Part shown: positions 1-8,829 of the stretch, in pieces
Numbering within the stretch: position 1 is the stretch's first letter
How the letters are laid out: each line of letters begins with the position of its first letter
Assembly: GCA_964346245.1 (NCBI GenBank)
Contig: CAYFUF010000010.1
Span: forward strand, 1-44,736
Source: CAYFUF01 sp964346245
GTDB taxonomy: Bacteria > Bacillota > Clostridia > Tissierellales > Peptoniphilaceae
Reading direction: 5' to 3'
DNA: 44,736 bases
Notes under the pieces: model-generated
The model's database searches: none
Seen by the model: the letters and a program-made list of their open reading frames with translations, nothing else
What the model was told of the DNA's origin: nothing
Position numbers and translations under genes: made by a program

Positions 1-1473
1 TCTCGCCTCTTGGACCTGCAAAACGTAGGCTACTGTAAAGTATATCACTAAAGCCAGCAGAGTGACCAAGCTGATTCGTATATACACATTTGTGTTTGTA
101 GATAAGCTCCACAGGAGGAGGACGGCAAGCCCCATGATAGCTGCTGCTAGCGTAATCTTGATAAGGCCTGTTATGGCTGATTTCAACTGTGCAGCTGGGA
201 ACCTTCTCTTGTAGCAGTAGATCGCATAGACGCCAGCGGCCATCATACCGATGGACGAGGATAGGGCAAGGCCGTTGATGCCGATGAGGCCGGATAAGAT
301 AAAGTTTAGGGGAATATCGAAGAGGACCTGGACAAACATTATCCGTATGGGTGTCTTGGTATCATTGATGGAGTAGAAGACCCGGGTAATGAGGATGTAA
401 ATCGTCTCACCCAGCAGAGAGAGGGAGTAGAACCGCAAAAGCCCGCCTGTTAGAATGGTGGATGCCCTGTCAAAGGCCCCTCGCTCAAAGATGACCTGGA
501 TGATGGGCTCTGCCAGGATAAACATGCCGACTACAACAGGGATTACAAAGAAGTAGATAGACTCCATCGAACCAGCTACCTCTCGGTGGTAGTCCTCTTC
601 CTTTTTCTCTTGGACCAACTTGCTGAGCTTGGGATAAACCGCTGTGACGCCAGAGGCAATGATAATGCCTGAAACCATGGTAATCAGCTTGCTCGCATAG
701 TCCATAGAGGATACACTACCCGTCTCAAATAAGGCGGTTGCAATCATCTTATCGACGATCTGCGCTAGGTCCGTTGCCGCTACCGACAAGAGAATGGGAG
801 CTGCCAACAAGAAGAAAGTTTTTAGTTCTTTATTGCGCTCAAAGATGGGGCGATGGCGATAACCCGTCTTTCTCAAGGCCGGCAAATAGTGGATATATTG
901 AGCAAAGTAAGCCAAGGTGTAACCGATTGGCAGGAGCAGCCATTGGCCTGTAAGCGCCGCAATAAAACAAAAGATAATCAGCACAACGTTGTTGATTGCG
1001 ACGGTAATGGAAGGACTGAAGAAATCATCATGGACATTTAGGTATCCACTAAAGGCTGATGTGAAGGCAATGGGAAGAATGGAGATGACAACAATTCGTA
1101 TGTAGAGCGCTGTCTCCTGAATAATTTCCCCTTCCCAGCCCCTCGCTAAGAAGGAAGCGATAGGCTCAGCAAAGATGACCACAAGTCCTATGATGACTAG
1201 TGATACGAGCCCCAAGATGTTGGAAACATTGGCTGTAAAGTTTCTTGCTGCCTTAATTCCCCCTTCTTTACGGACCGCATTGAAACGGGGAATAAAAGCT
1301 GCCGTTACCGAGTTGAGAATAAAGCTGGATAAGAGAAGAGGTACTAGGGTGGCCATAACATAGATATCTTTAGTCGCGCTGGTTCCTAGAAAGTAGCCAA
1401 AAATAAGCTCTCGAACTAAGCCAAGAACTTTAGAAAACAAAGTGATAATCATCAATTGAACAGCAAAGCTCAT
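1..1473 (-). CDS. MurJ/MviN-family lipid flippase, C-terminus cut by window edge
   Basis: I translated this frame directly from the minus strand. It is open from ATG at 1473 to the window edge, giving 491 residues without a stop. The protein is very hydrophobic, with about 13-14 membrane helices. Its N-terminus (SKVLGLVRELIFGYFLGTS) and the segment FIPRFNAVRKEGG are typical of the MurJ/MviN branch of the MOP exporter superfamily. MurJ flips lipid II; relatives in polysaccharide clusters can flip other undecaprenyl-linked repeat units. As the last visible gene of a surface polysaccharide cluster it most likely acts as the Wzx-like flippase, though a housekeeping MurJ role cannot be excluded. 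The start is set by AAGAAGG six bases upstream (1480-1486). The glycosyltransferase gene ends 23 bases before it, so the two are probably co-transcribed. Confidence 0.85.
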   Translation of the reverse strand, partial: MSFAVQLMIITLFSKVLGLVRELIFGYFLGTSATKDIYVMATLVPLLLSSFILNSVTAAFIPRFNAVRKEGGIKAARNFTANVSNILGLVSLVIIGLVVIFAEPIASFLARGWEGEIIQETALYIRIVVISILPIAFTSAFSGYLNVHDDFFSPSITVAINNVVLIIFCFIAALTGQWLLLPIGYTLAYFAQYIHYLPALRKTGYRHRPIFERNKELKTFFLLAAPILLSVAATDLAQIVDKMIATALFETGSVSSMDYASKLITMVSGIIIASGVTAVYPKLSKLVQEKKEEDYHREVAGSMESIYFFVIPVVVGMFILAEPIIQVIFERGAFDRASTILTGGLLRFYSLSLLGETIYILITRVFYSINDTKTPIRIMFVQVLFDIPLNFILSGLIGINGLALSSSIGMMAAGVYAIYCYKRRFPAAQLKSAITGLIKITLAAAIMGLAVLLLWSLSTNTNVYIRISLVTLLALVIYFTVAYVLQVQEAR

Positions 1474-1496
1474 GATATACCTTCTTTAACTCGTAT

Positions 1497-2597
1497 CTAC
1501 TTCTCTTCTTCCAGTAAGAACTGACGAATTCTCTTCACATTATCTTTAAGATCAAAGCCAGCCTCTCTCAAAAGCTCGTCATAGGAGGCCCGCTCTCCCT
1601 CCTTCTCGATCTGACTGAGGGTATCCGCCCAAACGGAAGGTTGATCTTCGATGGAAGCAAATTGTACCAAAGGAGTGAGGGCAACAGCTGGGTCAATGTT
1701 CCTTGAGATTAGACAAGGCAAGCCAGAGGCCTGAGCCTCGACTAAAGACAGGGGTAAACCCTCGTATTTGGAGGGAAAGACCATCACATCAAAACAAGAG
1801 TAGTAATCAGATACATTGGTCTTTCTGCCTACGAAGAATACCCGGTCCTGTAGATTCAGGTCAATTACCTTTTCCCGAATTCTTTCTTCTAGACTACCTG
1901 TCCCGACCAGGATAAGTTTGGCTTGGCTATCTCTTTTCGCATAAGCCTTGAAGACATCGATGAGATAGTCGTGGTTTTTTACGTCTTCTAAGTGACCGAT
2001 GTGACCCAACACAAACTCATCTCCGATGCCTAGTTCTTTACGAATCCTTGCCCTCCTACCGGGATTGTAAGCAAAGCGGTCAAGGTCAATGGCATTGTGG
2101 ACTAACGCGTAAGCTGGGTCCGCCTGTAGTTCTGGGGAAAATGAAAAGTCTGCTGCCCCTTGGGAACATGCCCAAAAGCGGTTAGCATACTTGCCAATCT
2201 TCTTGCGGTGTAGTTTATGGAGGGTCTCCATCTTCCAGCCACCCGAGGCTTGCGGGCAATGAACATGTATAATCCTTTGCCCTACCTGGGCCTTCCACGC
2301 CCGCTTGATTGCCTCGATTGTAGATAAGGTGCAGACATGCATCCATATAGTGTCGAAAGCGTAGTCCTCAAAAAGTTTCTTCGTCTGCTTGATATTGCCA
2401 AAGAAGCTCTGCCCCCTCCTGAGGACTTGGTGGATAATGAAGCCTTTTTGCCTAAGCTCCTCTTCAAAAACTGGAGGCTCATTTACGAGGAGGTGGATTT
2501 CAAGCCCCTCTACATCCATCAGGCGAAGATGGTTGATGATGAAGTTTTCTAGGCCGCCCAGTTTAGCGGTAAGCCCGTAAACTAATATTCTTTTCAT
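1497..2597 (-). CDS. GT4-family glycosyltransferase
   Basis: This 366-residue cytoplasmic enzyme should transfer a sugar from a nucleotide-sugar donor onto a lipid-linked glycan intermediate. The N-terminus (KRILVYGLTAKLGGLENFI) is the acceptor-side Rossmann fold with the Gly-Gly-x-E loop common in GT4 enzymes. The C-terminal donor domain carries the E-x7-E motif in EGLPLSLVEAQASG (Glu about 279 and 287). The segment EFVLGHIGHLEDVKNHDYLI is the usual start of the GT1-type Pfam domain. No signal peptide or membrane helix is seen. The start overlaps the stop of the polymerase gene upstream by four bases (ATGA), implying translational coupling. Donor and acceptor cannot be read from sequence. 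Confidence 0.9.
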   Translation of the reverse strand: MKRILVYGLTAKLGGLENFIINHLRLMDVEGLEIHLLVNEPPVFEEELRQKGFIIHQVLRRGQSFFGNIKQTKKLFEDYAFDTIWMHVCTLSTIEAIKRAWKAQVGQRIIHVHCPQASGGWKMETLHKLHRKKIGKYANRFWACSQGAADFSFSPELQADPAYALVHNAIDLDRFAYNPGRRARIRKELGIGDEFVLGHIGHLEDVKNHDYLIDVFKAYAKRDSQAKLILVGTGSLEERIREKVIDLNLQDRVFFVGRKTNVSDYYSCFDVMVFPSKYEGLPLSLVEAQASGLPCLISRNIDPAVALTPLVQFASIEDQPSVWADTLSQIEKEGERASYDELLREAGFDLKDNVKRIRQFLLEEEK

Positions 2598-4213
2598 GCC
2601 AAGCTACTCTTTCCTAACCTTTTTCTCTGGTAGATGAAGACTAAAACGCTGAGCAGGAAGATTCCTGCGATTGCAAAAAGCTGGGTTTTCTCCATAAATG
2701 AGCCAATCATGTTGAGAAAGCTGGCTCTAGGGCTGAAGAGGAGGTCTCTTGTCACAATGAGCATGACCATCCGCAGAAAGACGCTCTTACCATAAAAGAG
2801 GCGGACAAGAAGAGCAATCAGAAAACCATAGCATGCTGAACCTAGAATAATTCCTATTGGCCCGAAATCGGCATATAGTTCAGCGATATAGCTTGATCCT
2901 GTGCCCAGACCTAAGTTTAAGTAGTCGAATGGTGATTGGAGAAAGCTCAGGACGTGACTCAACTGGTGGGTATCCATAACGACCGCCAAGGATTGACCAG
3001 TCGGCCTAGCCTCACCAGTGATAAAACCGAGGACATCAAACTTGAAGAAATCAATCAGGTTACCGAAGCTGTAGAGGCGGTAAGGGATGAGCTCCTCGTA
3101 ATATTGGACATTTCCTATGGTCCTTGCAGAGACTCCTTGGTTATAGAAAAAGCGAATCAAGGAATTGAAGAAGCTGTTGGTGACCGTGATTTTTTCTGTT
3201 CCCCGGCTATCCCCAATACGGATGAAGAGAAAGACCAATATGGGAACGATAATCAGCATGGCAACAAGCAGCCTCTTTGGCAGGCGGACCCTACTGCTTC
3301 TCATCATGTAGTAGGCAATCACAATCAGAAGGTTTAGGGCAATCGGATTGCGAAGACCCTGGAAGAGCTCAATAACACTAGCGGTCAAAAACAGGATGGT
3401 TGGTAAGATGATGTGGCGCCTTCTCGGTAGCGTTGCTAGGTAGATAAAATAGGCAGCGAAGCTCATCCTTCCCACAATATCCAAGAGGCGCATGATGGTG
3501 CTCATTTGACCAGCGACGATATAGGATTGGCGGTAGCCGACTGAACGGATGTACTGAAGTTCATTGAATAGGTAATAGAAGTGGCAGATGATGGTAACAA
3601 AAAAGATGGACAGAGAAATCCGCCTCAAGGTGCTGATAAAAGCAGGGTGTCGCTCGAGCCAGGTTGTCTTCTCCCATAGGGATAGCTGGCCGGTCTCTCC
3701 TTGCTCCTCTATCTTTCCCTTCCTCTTTCTTCTATGAAAGAATGTCCGAAACTTCCAGACGCCTAAGGTAATCAGCGAATAGGTCAAACCACGGAAGCGC
3801 TTCTTGTTGCCTAAAAGATGGCGATAAGTCAACATAACATAGGTCACCGATAAGGTGAATAAAGACAGGGTAATGAAGAGAATCATCCTCGTTGCAATTG
3901 CCCGCTCAAACCCCATCTCAAAGAGGCCGACATATTCATAATCGGCCTGAAAAAAAGTAGTCACAAGAAATCTGCTGAGCAAAAAGAAGGCAAATGTAAA
4001 GGTAAATAAGGCAAAAATAATGTTCTTGTTCAGGTGGTGAAGGCTGTATAAAAAATTATGAATCAGCACCAAGATGCTGGCAATGACAAGGATGTAGGGA
4101 TTGCGCTGAAATACTATGCCCGCTAGAATCAGGATGAGCGCTATATCGATTAAGATGTTTTCAAGCTTGCTATGCCACTGCCCTTTCCTCAAGCGCGTTA
4201 ACGTTTTTTCCAT
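2594..4213 (-). CDS. Wzy-like oligosaccharide repeat-unit polymerase
   Basis: This integral membrane protein of 539 residues has roughly a dozen hydrophobic segments separated by basic loops, for example a loop rich in RRKRKGK. The C-terminal part (YIAELYADFGPIGIILGS followed by two more helices and SPRASFLNMI) resembles O-antigen polysaccharide polymerase (Wzy) families. It would join flipped repeat units on the outer face of the membrane. Sequence identity in Wzy proteins is weak, so the call rests on topology, this C-terminal pattern and the neighbours: glycosyltransferase, initiating transferase and flippase in one operon. I chose the ATG at 4213 rather than an in-frame codon at 4243 because AAGGGGA precedes it and it avoids a long overlap with the upstream gene ending at 4215. 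Confidence 0.8.
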   Translation of the reverse strand: MEKTLTRLRKGQWHSKLENILIDIALILILAGIVFQRNPYILVIASILVLIHNFLYSLHHLNKNIIFALFTFTFAFFLLSRFLVTTFFQADYEYVGLFEMGFERAIATRMILFITLSLFTLSVTYVMLTYRHLLGNKKRFRGLTYSLITLGVWKFRTFFHRRKRKGKIEEQGETGQLSLWEKTTWLERHPAFISTLRRISLSIFFVTIICHFYYLFNELQYIRSVGYRQSYIVAGQMSTIMRLLDIVGRMSFAAYFIYLATLPRRRHIILPTILFLTASVIELFQGLRNPIALNLLIVIAYYMMRSSRVRLPKRLLVAMLIIVPILVFLFIRIGDSRGTEKITVTNSFFNSLIRFFYNQGVSARTIGNVQYYEELIPYRLYSFGNLIDFFKFDVLGFITGEARPTGQSLAVVMDTHQLSHVLSFLQSPFDYLNLGLGTGSSYIAELYADFGPIGIILGSACYGFLIALLVRLFYGKSVFLRMVMLIVTRDLLFSPRASFLNMIGSFMEKTQLFAIAGIFLLSVLVFIYQRKRLGKSSLA

Positions 4214-4214
4214 G

Positions 4215-5129
4215 TTATTCCCCTTGTTGTGTACTGAACTCAATCACTTTACCATAGCTGAAATCGTAGAGCAGCTCGTGGATGCCCTTTTCATCTTCGA
4301 TTGCCATCAGAGAAAACCTCGGCCGAACATTGTCCATGGTCTCGCCTGCAGGCATATTGGTTTCTAACTTCTCCGAAACGCCCTGAGCATCGATGGGATC
4401 ATTAAAAACAATCGCCTTCACTTCATCCGCACCCGCATCATAAAAGGTAAAGCGGTAGTAGTGTATCTTATAGTCGGTTATGTTATCAATGTAGGAAGTC
4501 ATATTGACCAGTTGCCCCTTGTCCCCAGTTTGCAATTGCATCTTGGGCAGAATGTAGCGGGCCATGGGATCGAACTCCTCAACCCTAGCATACTTCAGGA
4601 TGCGCTTATTCTCATTGACCCACTCATAGTTATAGACATTGAAGGTATCGGTGAATCTTCCTTCCTTCACCCTAAAGCTATCTGTTAAGGCTTCTCCTCT
4701 TGGAATATCGGCCTCGAAGTCCCCAGTCTTTGCGCCTGGTGCAAGAAACTCATCAATCATGACCGTCCTGATTACATCACCCTCATCGATCACGACGACA
4801 ACCTTATTAATATAGAATTTAGAGATATTCTCCAAATAATAAACAGGTTCCCTGTCAATGTAACGCCTGCGCAAGCGGAACGCTTTACCAAAATCCTTAG
4901 GCTGTACATCCTCTATGGCTTCCGTTCCGGAATAGGCATCTAACATTTCCATTGCTTCCGAAAACTGGTCCTCCAGATTCTCGTCAGTGACACCCTTGAT
5001 TCTCATCTCGGCGGTGTTGTACCACATGGCCAAAACGATAAGCAAGAAGGCACTTATGCTTATCGTCGCTAAGTATTTCACTTTTTTGTCTTTGAAAAAT
5101 CTCTTCTTGTTCTTCATCGCAGTTTCCAT
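4215..5129 (-). CDS. polysaccharide-cluster protein of unknown function, single N-terminal membrane helix
   Basis: I do not recognise this 304-residue family. The N-terminus is very basic (KNKKRFFKDKK), followed by one hydrophobic helix (about residues 20-41) and then a soluble, mostly acidic and beta-rich region of about 260 residues. This predicts a protein anchored in the membrane with its bulk outside. No lipobox, sortase signal or catalytic motif is evident. It lies between the initiating sugar transferase (four bases between genes) and the polymerase, so it is probably expressed with them and may help polymerise, modify or attach the glycan. It lacks the two-helix layout of Wzz/CpsC chain-length regulators. 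Starts at residue 1 or residue 5 are both possible; neither has a strong ribosome binding site. Confidence 0.75.
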   Translation of the reverse strand: METAMKNKKRFFKDKKVKYLATISISAFLLIVLAMWYNTAEMRIKGVTDENLEDQFSEAMEMLDAYSGTEAIEDVQPKDFGKAFRLRRRYIDREPVYYLENISKFYINKVVVVIDEGDVIRTVMIDEFLAPGAKTGDFEADIPRGEALTDSFRVKEGRFTDTFNVYNYEWVNENKRILKYARVEEFDPMARYILPKMQLQTGDKGQLVNMTSYIDNITDYKIHYYRFTFYDAGADEVKAIVFNDPIDAQGVSEKLETNMPAGETMDNVRPRFSLMAIEDEKGIHELLYDFSYGKVIEFSTQQGE

Positions 5130-5133
5130 TCAG

Positions 5134-5727
5134 TTAGCTGGCGTTTCGATTGATATTCTCTCGTTGAAACACACTTTTGATGGTATGCAGAATTATCTTT
5201 ACATCCAAAAGGAAAGACACATTATCCACGTAGTAGAGGTCATTTCTTTCTCTTTGCTCGTTGGTTGCTGCATTCCTTAGCATTGCCTGATTATATCCGG
5301 TGATACCGGGCAGGACCTTAAACTTGCGAAGAAAGTCCTCGGAGTAGTTATACTCGTTGCCCGTAGGGGATGGTCTCGGTCCAACAAAGCTCATGTCTCC
5401 TAAAAAGACATTGAATATCTGGGGCAGTTCATCAATGGAGGTCTTTCGCAGAAACCGTCCCACCTTCGTCACTCTGGGGTCATCCTCGGCATTATAAGTC
5501 GTTCCGTCCTCATTGCGGATGTCTGGTGCATTTACCTTCATGGACCGGAACTTATACATCTTATAGGGAACCATATCCTTGCCCAGCCTATTGGCGTTAT
5601 AGAACACAGGGCCCCTGTCCTCCAGCTTGATTGCAATTGCCACAGGTATCAGGATGAGCACCACCCCTAGAGATGCAGGTATGGCGACCAGTATATCGAG
5701 TAACCGCTTAATAAACTTCCTGTACAT
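5134..5727 (-). CDS. short bacterial sugar transferase (undecaprenyl-phosphate phosphoglycosyl transferase)
   Basis: This enzyme of 197 residues is the size of the minimal PglC-like monotopic phosphoglycosyl transferases. These move a sugar-1-phosphate from a UDP-sugar to undecaprenyl phosphate and start repeat-unit synthesis. One hydrophobic helix at about residues 10-33 is followed by the family signatures KFRSM (59-63), the Asp-Glu pair in TSIDELPQ (99-100, the catalytic dyad in PglC-type enzymes) and FVGPRPS (114-120). It has no large multi-helix N-terminal domain like WbaP or WcaJ. Its start lies 20 bases inside the end of the epimerase gene and is preceded by GGAAGGA. It should be the committed first step of the cluster. 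Sugar specificity is not determinable. Confidence 0.93.
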   Translation of the reverse strand: MYRKFIKRLLDILVAIPASLGVVLILIPVAIAIKLEDRGPVFYNANRLGKDMVPYKMYKFRSMKVNAPDIRNEDGTTYNAEDDPRVTKVGRFLRKTSIDELPQIFNVFLGDMSFVGPRPSPTGNEYNYSEDFLRKFKVLPGITGYNQAMLRNAATNEQRERNDLYYVDNVSFLLDVKIILHTIKSVFQRENINRNAS

Positions 5728-6598
5728 CGTGTCCTTCCATCTCCTGCTTAATTTCTTCTAATGCTTTAGAAAAGCTGTACTGATGGGTAAAGCCCAAGTG
5801 CTTTTTCGCCTTGTCGGCCAGAAAATAGGAGGAAGGAATCGACTCATCTACCCCCTCATGAAGAATCTCCTTGTCGTTAGCAAAGGCTTCGTTGATCTTC
5901 TCCGCCACCTGCAAATTGGTGAAGGCTTCCCCAGACCCAATATTGAAGGCGCCGTGGCTAGGGGCGAAAACAGAACTGGCAAAGGCAAGCGCTGCGTCCT
6001 TCGCATAGAGAAACTCCCGCTTACCGACGGAATCTTTTACGCTTAACGCCTGCTTCAAGTAAGCCTTACGCATAAATACATTAATCATGTAATTGTTCTT
6101 TTCCAGCGCCCCAAAGAGGTGGGCAAGGCGGAGGGACTTCACATGCATGCCAAACTTTTTGGCATACCATTCCCCAATCATCTCACTTGAGAGCTTAGCG
6201 ATTCCGTACATACTGATGGGACTTGCCGCTTGGTCCTCCGTCCATGGAAGAAGGTCTTCGTCGGAATAGACCGAAATGCTAGAGGCAAGGCTGACATACT
6301 TGATGCCACAATTATTCGCCGCCTCAAGAACGTTTTGTGTCAGAATCTCGCCCTCATGAAACTCTTCTATCCTCGCTTGGCTACCTCTTTTTGCAGCCAA
6401 GTGGATAACAGCATCCACGTCGTCCAGGGCCTTTTCCAGACTGGCCACCCTATAATCCGTCTCCCGTAATTCATAGTCAAAATCCCGTTTACTCGTCGAG
6501 AGGACGATGGGCTTGTATCCCTTTTTAACCAGCTCAGTCAACAAGTAGGAACCGAGAAAACCTGTGCCACCTGTTACTGCAACCTTCTTAGGACTCAT
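5708..6598 (-). CDS. NAD-dependent epimerase/dehydratase (extended SDR family)
   Basis: This soluble protein of 296 residues begins with the nucleotide-binding loop GGTGFLGS (about residues 8-15) and carries the catalytic YxxxK as YGIAK, with SLASSISVYS upstream supplying the serine of the SDR triad. The family converts nucleotide sugars (epimerases, 4,6-dehydratases, reductases), so it probably makes the donor for this polysaccharide cluster. At 296 residues it is shorter than classical GalE (about 330), more like WbpV or reductase-like members. The same frame is open to 6700, but I place the start at ATG 6598 because the Rossmann fold begins immediately (SPKKVAVTGG) and the extra upstream residues are coding sequence of the ATP-grasp gene. 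That leaves an 11-base overlap with that gene. Confidence 0.88.
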   Translation of the reverse strand: MSPKKVAVTGGTGFLGSYLLTELVKKGYKPIVLSTSKRDFDYELRETDYRVASLEKALDDVDAVIHLAAKRGSQARIEEFHEGEILTQNVLEAANNCGIKYVSLASSISVYSDEDLLPWTEDQAASPISMYGIAKLSSEMIGEWYAKKFGMHVKSLRLAHLFGALEKNNYMINVFMRKAYLKQALSVKDSVGKREFLYAKDAALAFASSVFAPSHGAFNIGSGEAFTNLQVAEKINEAFANDKEILHEGVDESIPSSYFLADKAKKHLGFTHQYSFSKALEEIKQEMEGHDVQEVY

Positions 6599-7706
6599 AG
6601 ATAAAGTATCCAATCTTTTCATACTTGCCGTTAACTGGGCGAATTTCATCTCCCTGCTTGTAGTAGCAGTAGGAAGGATACTCCTCAAGCTCCTTAGCAA
6701 AGCCTTCGTAATCTGCTATGCTACCAGGCTCTTGGCAGATAAATTCCAAGGTAAACCCATGGTCGCTATCCGACATGTCTTTCAGCTTATCCAACTCGGA
6801 GCTGTCCCCATATAAGAGGTGTTCAAAGGTTAATTTTAACAGATTAAAACCCCGGTAACGTTCCAGAATGTTCCACATGTGGCAACCGTCGATACGAGGA
6901 GTAATCTCGATAATATAGGGTTCATCATTCTCTACTTTAACCTGGGCATAAACTGGGCCATTTTCGATTTCCAACACCTTGCAGGCATTCTCCATAATTC
7001 GGCCCAACTTTTCGTTGGACTCCTTGCTCAGGACTTGAGCAGGCACGATGTGCTTATGGATTAATCCGAAGTATTGGTCCCAAGTCTCCCTGTCGGAGGC
7101 CTGTATGAATCGAATTTGTCCATCCACCATGTAACCATTAACCGAAATTTCCGGCCCCTGTATATATTGCTCGGCAATTACCTTCTTGGAATGCGAATAA
7201 GGAAGGGCTAAATCAAAAGCCTCTTTAAACTCTTCTTCGTTGTGGACAACCGTAATGCCCCGCTGCCCCTGAGAATCCGATGGCTTGACGATAAAGGGAA
7301 AAGCTAACGCTAGGTCTTCCTCACCTGTCTCTAATACTTGGTAGGAGACGTTCCCCTCGAAGCCCTGACCCAAAGTTTCCCGTAGGTAGTCTTTCTTATT
7401 GCAAATTAGTGCGGTCTTTTCTGAGATGAAATGGGGCATGCCTAAGCGCTCACTGATTTTGGACGCTTGGGGCATTGCCATATCTGATCCCGTTGAATAA
7501 ACCGCATCGATATGATTCTCCTTGATATACTCAATGACTGCATCGGTATCCATAAAGTTAATTGCTTCAAAGTGGTCTGCCGCTTCTGCACCAGGACCGT
7601 CATTCTTTTGAGCAATTGCAAAAACCTCATGGCCCATCTTCTGCAACACTTTGATCGCATCTTCTTGAACCGCTGCTACACCAAAAATTAATACTCTTTT
7701 TTTCAT
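6588..7706 (-). CDS. ATP-grasp carboxylate-amine ligase-like protein
   Basis: This cytoplasmic protein of 372 residues has a pre-ATP-grasp Rossmann-like N-terminus (KKRVLIFGVAAVQEDAI), then an ATP-grasp core with FPFIVKPSDSQGQRGI (ATP-binding Lys and glycine-rich loop), EQYIQGPEISVNGY and the metal-binding strand YIIEITPRIDG. ATP-grasp enzymes form an acyl-phosphate and join it to an amine or other nucleophile. Members in polysaccharide clusters can add amino acids or other groups to sugars or make precursors, so it may decorate the repeat unit; the substrate is unknown. An ideal AAGGAGGA (7711-7718) precedes ATG 7706 and decides the start over an in-frame codon at 7745. It appears to be the first gene of the cluster. 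Confidence 0.85.
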   Translation of the reverse strand: MKKRVLIFGVAAVQEDAIKVLQKMGHEVFAIAQKNDGPGAEAADHFEAINFMDTDAVIEYIKENHIDAVYSTGSDMAMPQASKISERLGMPHFISEKTALICNKKDYLRETLGQGFEGNVSYQVLETGEEDLALAFPFIVKPSDSQGQRGITVVHNEEEFKEAFDLALPYSHSKKVIAEQYIQGPEISVNGYMVDGQIRFIQASDRETWDQYFGLIHKHIVPAQVLSKESNEKLGRIMENACKVLEIENGPVYAQVKVENDEPYIIEITPRIDGCHMWNILERYRGFNLLKLTFEHLLYGDSSELDKLKDMSDSDHGFTLEFICQEPGSIADYEGFAKELEEYPSYCYYKQGDEIRPVNGKYEKIGYFIYES

Positions 7707-7743
7707 ATTATCCTCCTTGGAAGACCAATAAATCATTCCTACC

Positions 7744-7752
7744 ATTTTACCA
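7744..7752 (-). promoter_or_regulatory. possible extended -10 promoter for the polysaccharide operon
   Basis: Read on the minus strand, TGGTAAAAT lies about 40 bases before the ATP-grasp start and resembles an extended -10 element. No good -35 is seen at 17 bases. The gap to the AEC permease gene is only about 80 bases and holds no terminator hairpin, so read-through from that gene is also possible. Confidence 0.35.
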
Positions 7753-7788
7753 CAATAGAGCTAATGACGATAATTCAGCATTTTTATT

Positions 7789-8691
7789 CTAAGCGAAAAC
7801 CATGGTCGATAGCAGGTACACAACAGGCAAACTCACGACCGATAAAAGCGAGGTGAGACTGGTAATCTGGGATGCATATTTCGTGTCCTGCCCAGCTATG
7901 CTCGCCTGCATGGACATATTCATTGCCGTAGGACAAGCAAAGATAATGGTGGTTACAATCTTGAAGGTATTGTTGCCCGGCATAAAGTAGAGTAGGCCAA
8001 CTGTTAAGACTGGAAACACGATAAGTTTAATGAAGCTGGTAAACCAAGCTCTGGGTGCCGTGAAGACCTCGGCCAAACTGCCCGCACTGAGGAAGACGCC
8101 TAAGAGGATCATCGCCAGCGGCGTATTGAGGCTGGTCATCAGGTTGATGGAGCTCATGAGAAAGCTTGGTATCGGTATCGACAAGACATAGATAACAAGG
8201 CCGATGAGAAAGCCGATACTGGACGGATTGACTATAAGATTGCGCAGGGAGAAGCTGGAGGTCATCTTCATCAGCTTAGCCCCGAAGGTCCACACAAAGA
8301 TGTTTGTTACGATGAGGGCTGGGGTCACATAGATGACCGCTTCTGGGCCAATCACCGCAGTGATCAAAGGAATTCCAATAAAAGCCTTATTGGAAAAGAT
8401 AACCGCATAGCGATCGATGATATTATCTTTACCAAAGATCAAGCTAGACAGGATAATAAAAACAAAGGTTAAGATTGCCCCCACAATGAAGACCAACAAG
8501 AGGAGCAGGGCCTCATCTGGGTCAAAAGGGCGGATAAATGATTTAATAAGAGTCAAAGGGATGACGAAGGTCATCAAGACTTTGCTCAATTTGGTGGCGG
8601 TTACCCCGTCCAAAAGGCCCCTTCTACCGAAGAAAAAGCCAAAGGCACTGACGATCATAAATGACAGCATCTGAGATGCTACAATATCCAT
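7789..8691 (-). CDS. AEC-family (auxin efflux carrier-like) permease
   Basis: This 300-residue protein consists of about ten hydrophobic helices in two halves, the usual length and layout of the bacterial AEC/membrane-transport-protein family. Recognisable stretches are GFFFGRRGLLDG near the N-terminus, FSNKAFIGIPLITAVIG, NTPLAMILLGVFLSAG and ACPTAMNMSMQA near the C-terminus. Characterised bacterial relatives move organic acids such as malate or citrate; the substrate here is unknown. It has its own -10 element upstream and GAGGGAG before the start. It lies between the terminator of the opp-punA operon and the polysaccharide cluster, and shows no clear functional link to either. Confidence 0.9.
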   Translation of the reverse strand: MDIVASQMLSFMIVSAFGFFFGRRGLLDGVTATKLSKVLMTFVIPLTLIKSFIRPFDPDEALLLLLVFIVGAILTFVFIILSSLIFGKDNIIDRYAVIFSNKAFIGIPLITAVIGPEAVIYVTPALIVTNIFVWTFGAKLMKMTSSFSLRNLIVNPSSIGFLIGLVIYVLSIPIPSFLMSSINLMTSLNTPLAMILLGVFLSAGSLAEVFTAPRAWFTSFIKLIVFPVLTVGLLYFMPGNNTFKIVTTIIFACPTAMNMSMQASIAGQDTKYASQITSLTSLLSVVSLPVVYLLSTMVFA

Positions 8692-8725
8692 AAAACTCCC
8701 TCAATTCTAGTCATAAACTAAAAAG

Positions 8726-8731
8726 ATTATA
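8726..8731 (-). promoter_or_regulatory. -10 element of the AEC permease gene
   Basis: A perfect TATAAT on the minus strand lies about 35 bases before the permease start. The -35 region (TTTATT-like at 17-18 bases) is weak. It immediately follows the punA terminator, where a new promoter is expected. Confidence 0.55.
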
Positions 8732-8759
8732 TCATGCTTGACCTAAAGAATAAAAGAAA

Positions 8760-8795
8760 GGGATACCAGAGCCGTGAAAACGGCTCTGGTATCCC
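8760..8795 (-). terminator. rho-independent terminator of the opp-punA operon
   Basis: A perfect 16-bp stem (GGGATACCAGAGCCGT, 8760-8775, pairing with 8780-8795) closes a GAAA loop. On the minus strand it is followed by a pyrimidine-rich tract (CTTTCTTTTATTCTTT). It lies 35 bases past the punA stop. This is one of the strongest hairpins in the window. Confidence 0.9.
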
Positions 8796-8829
8796 TATAA
8801 GTTTATCTTTACAAGTTAATTATTCACGC

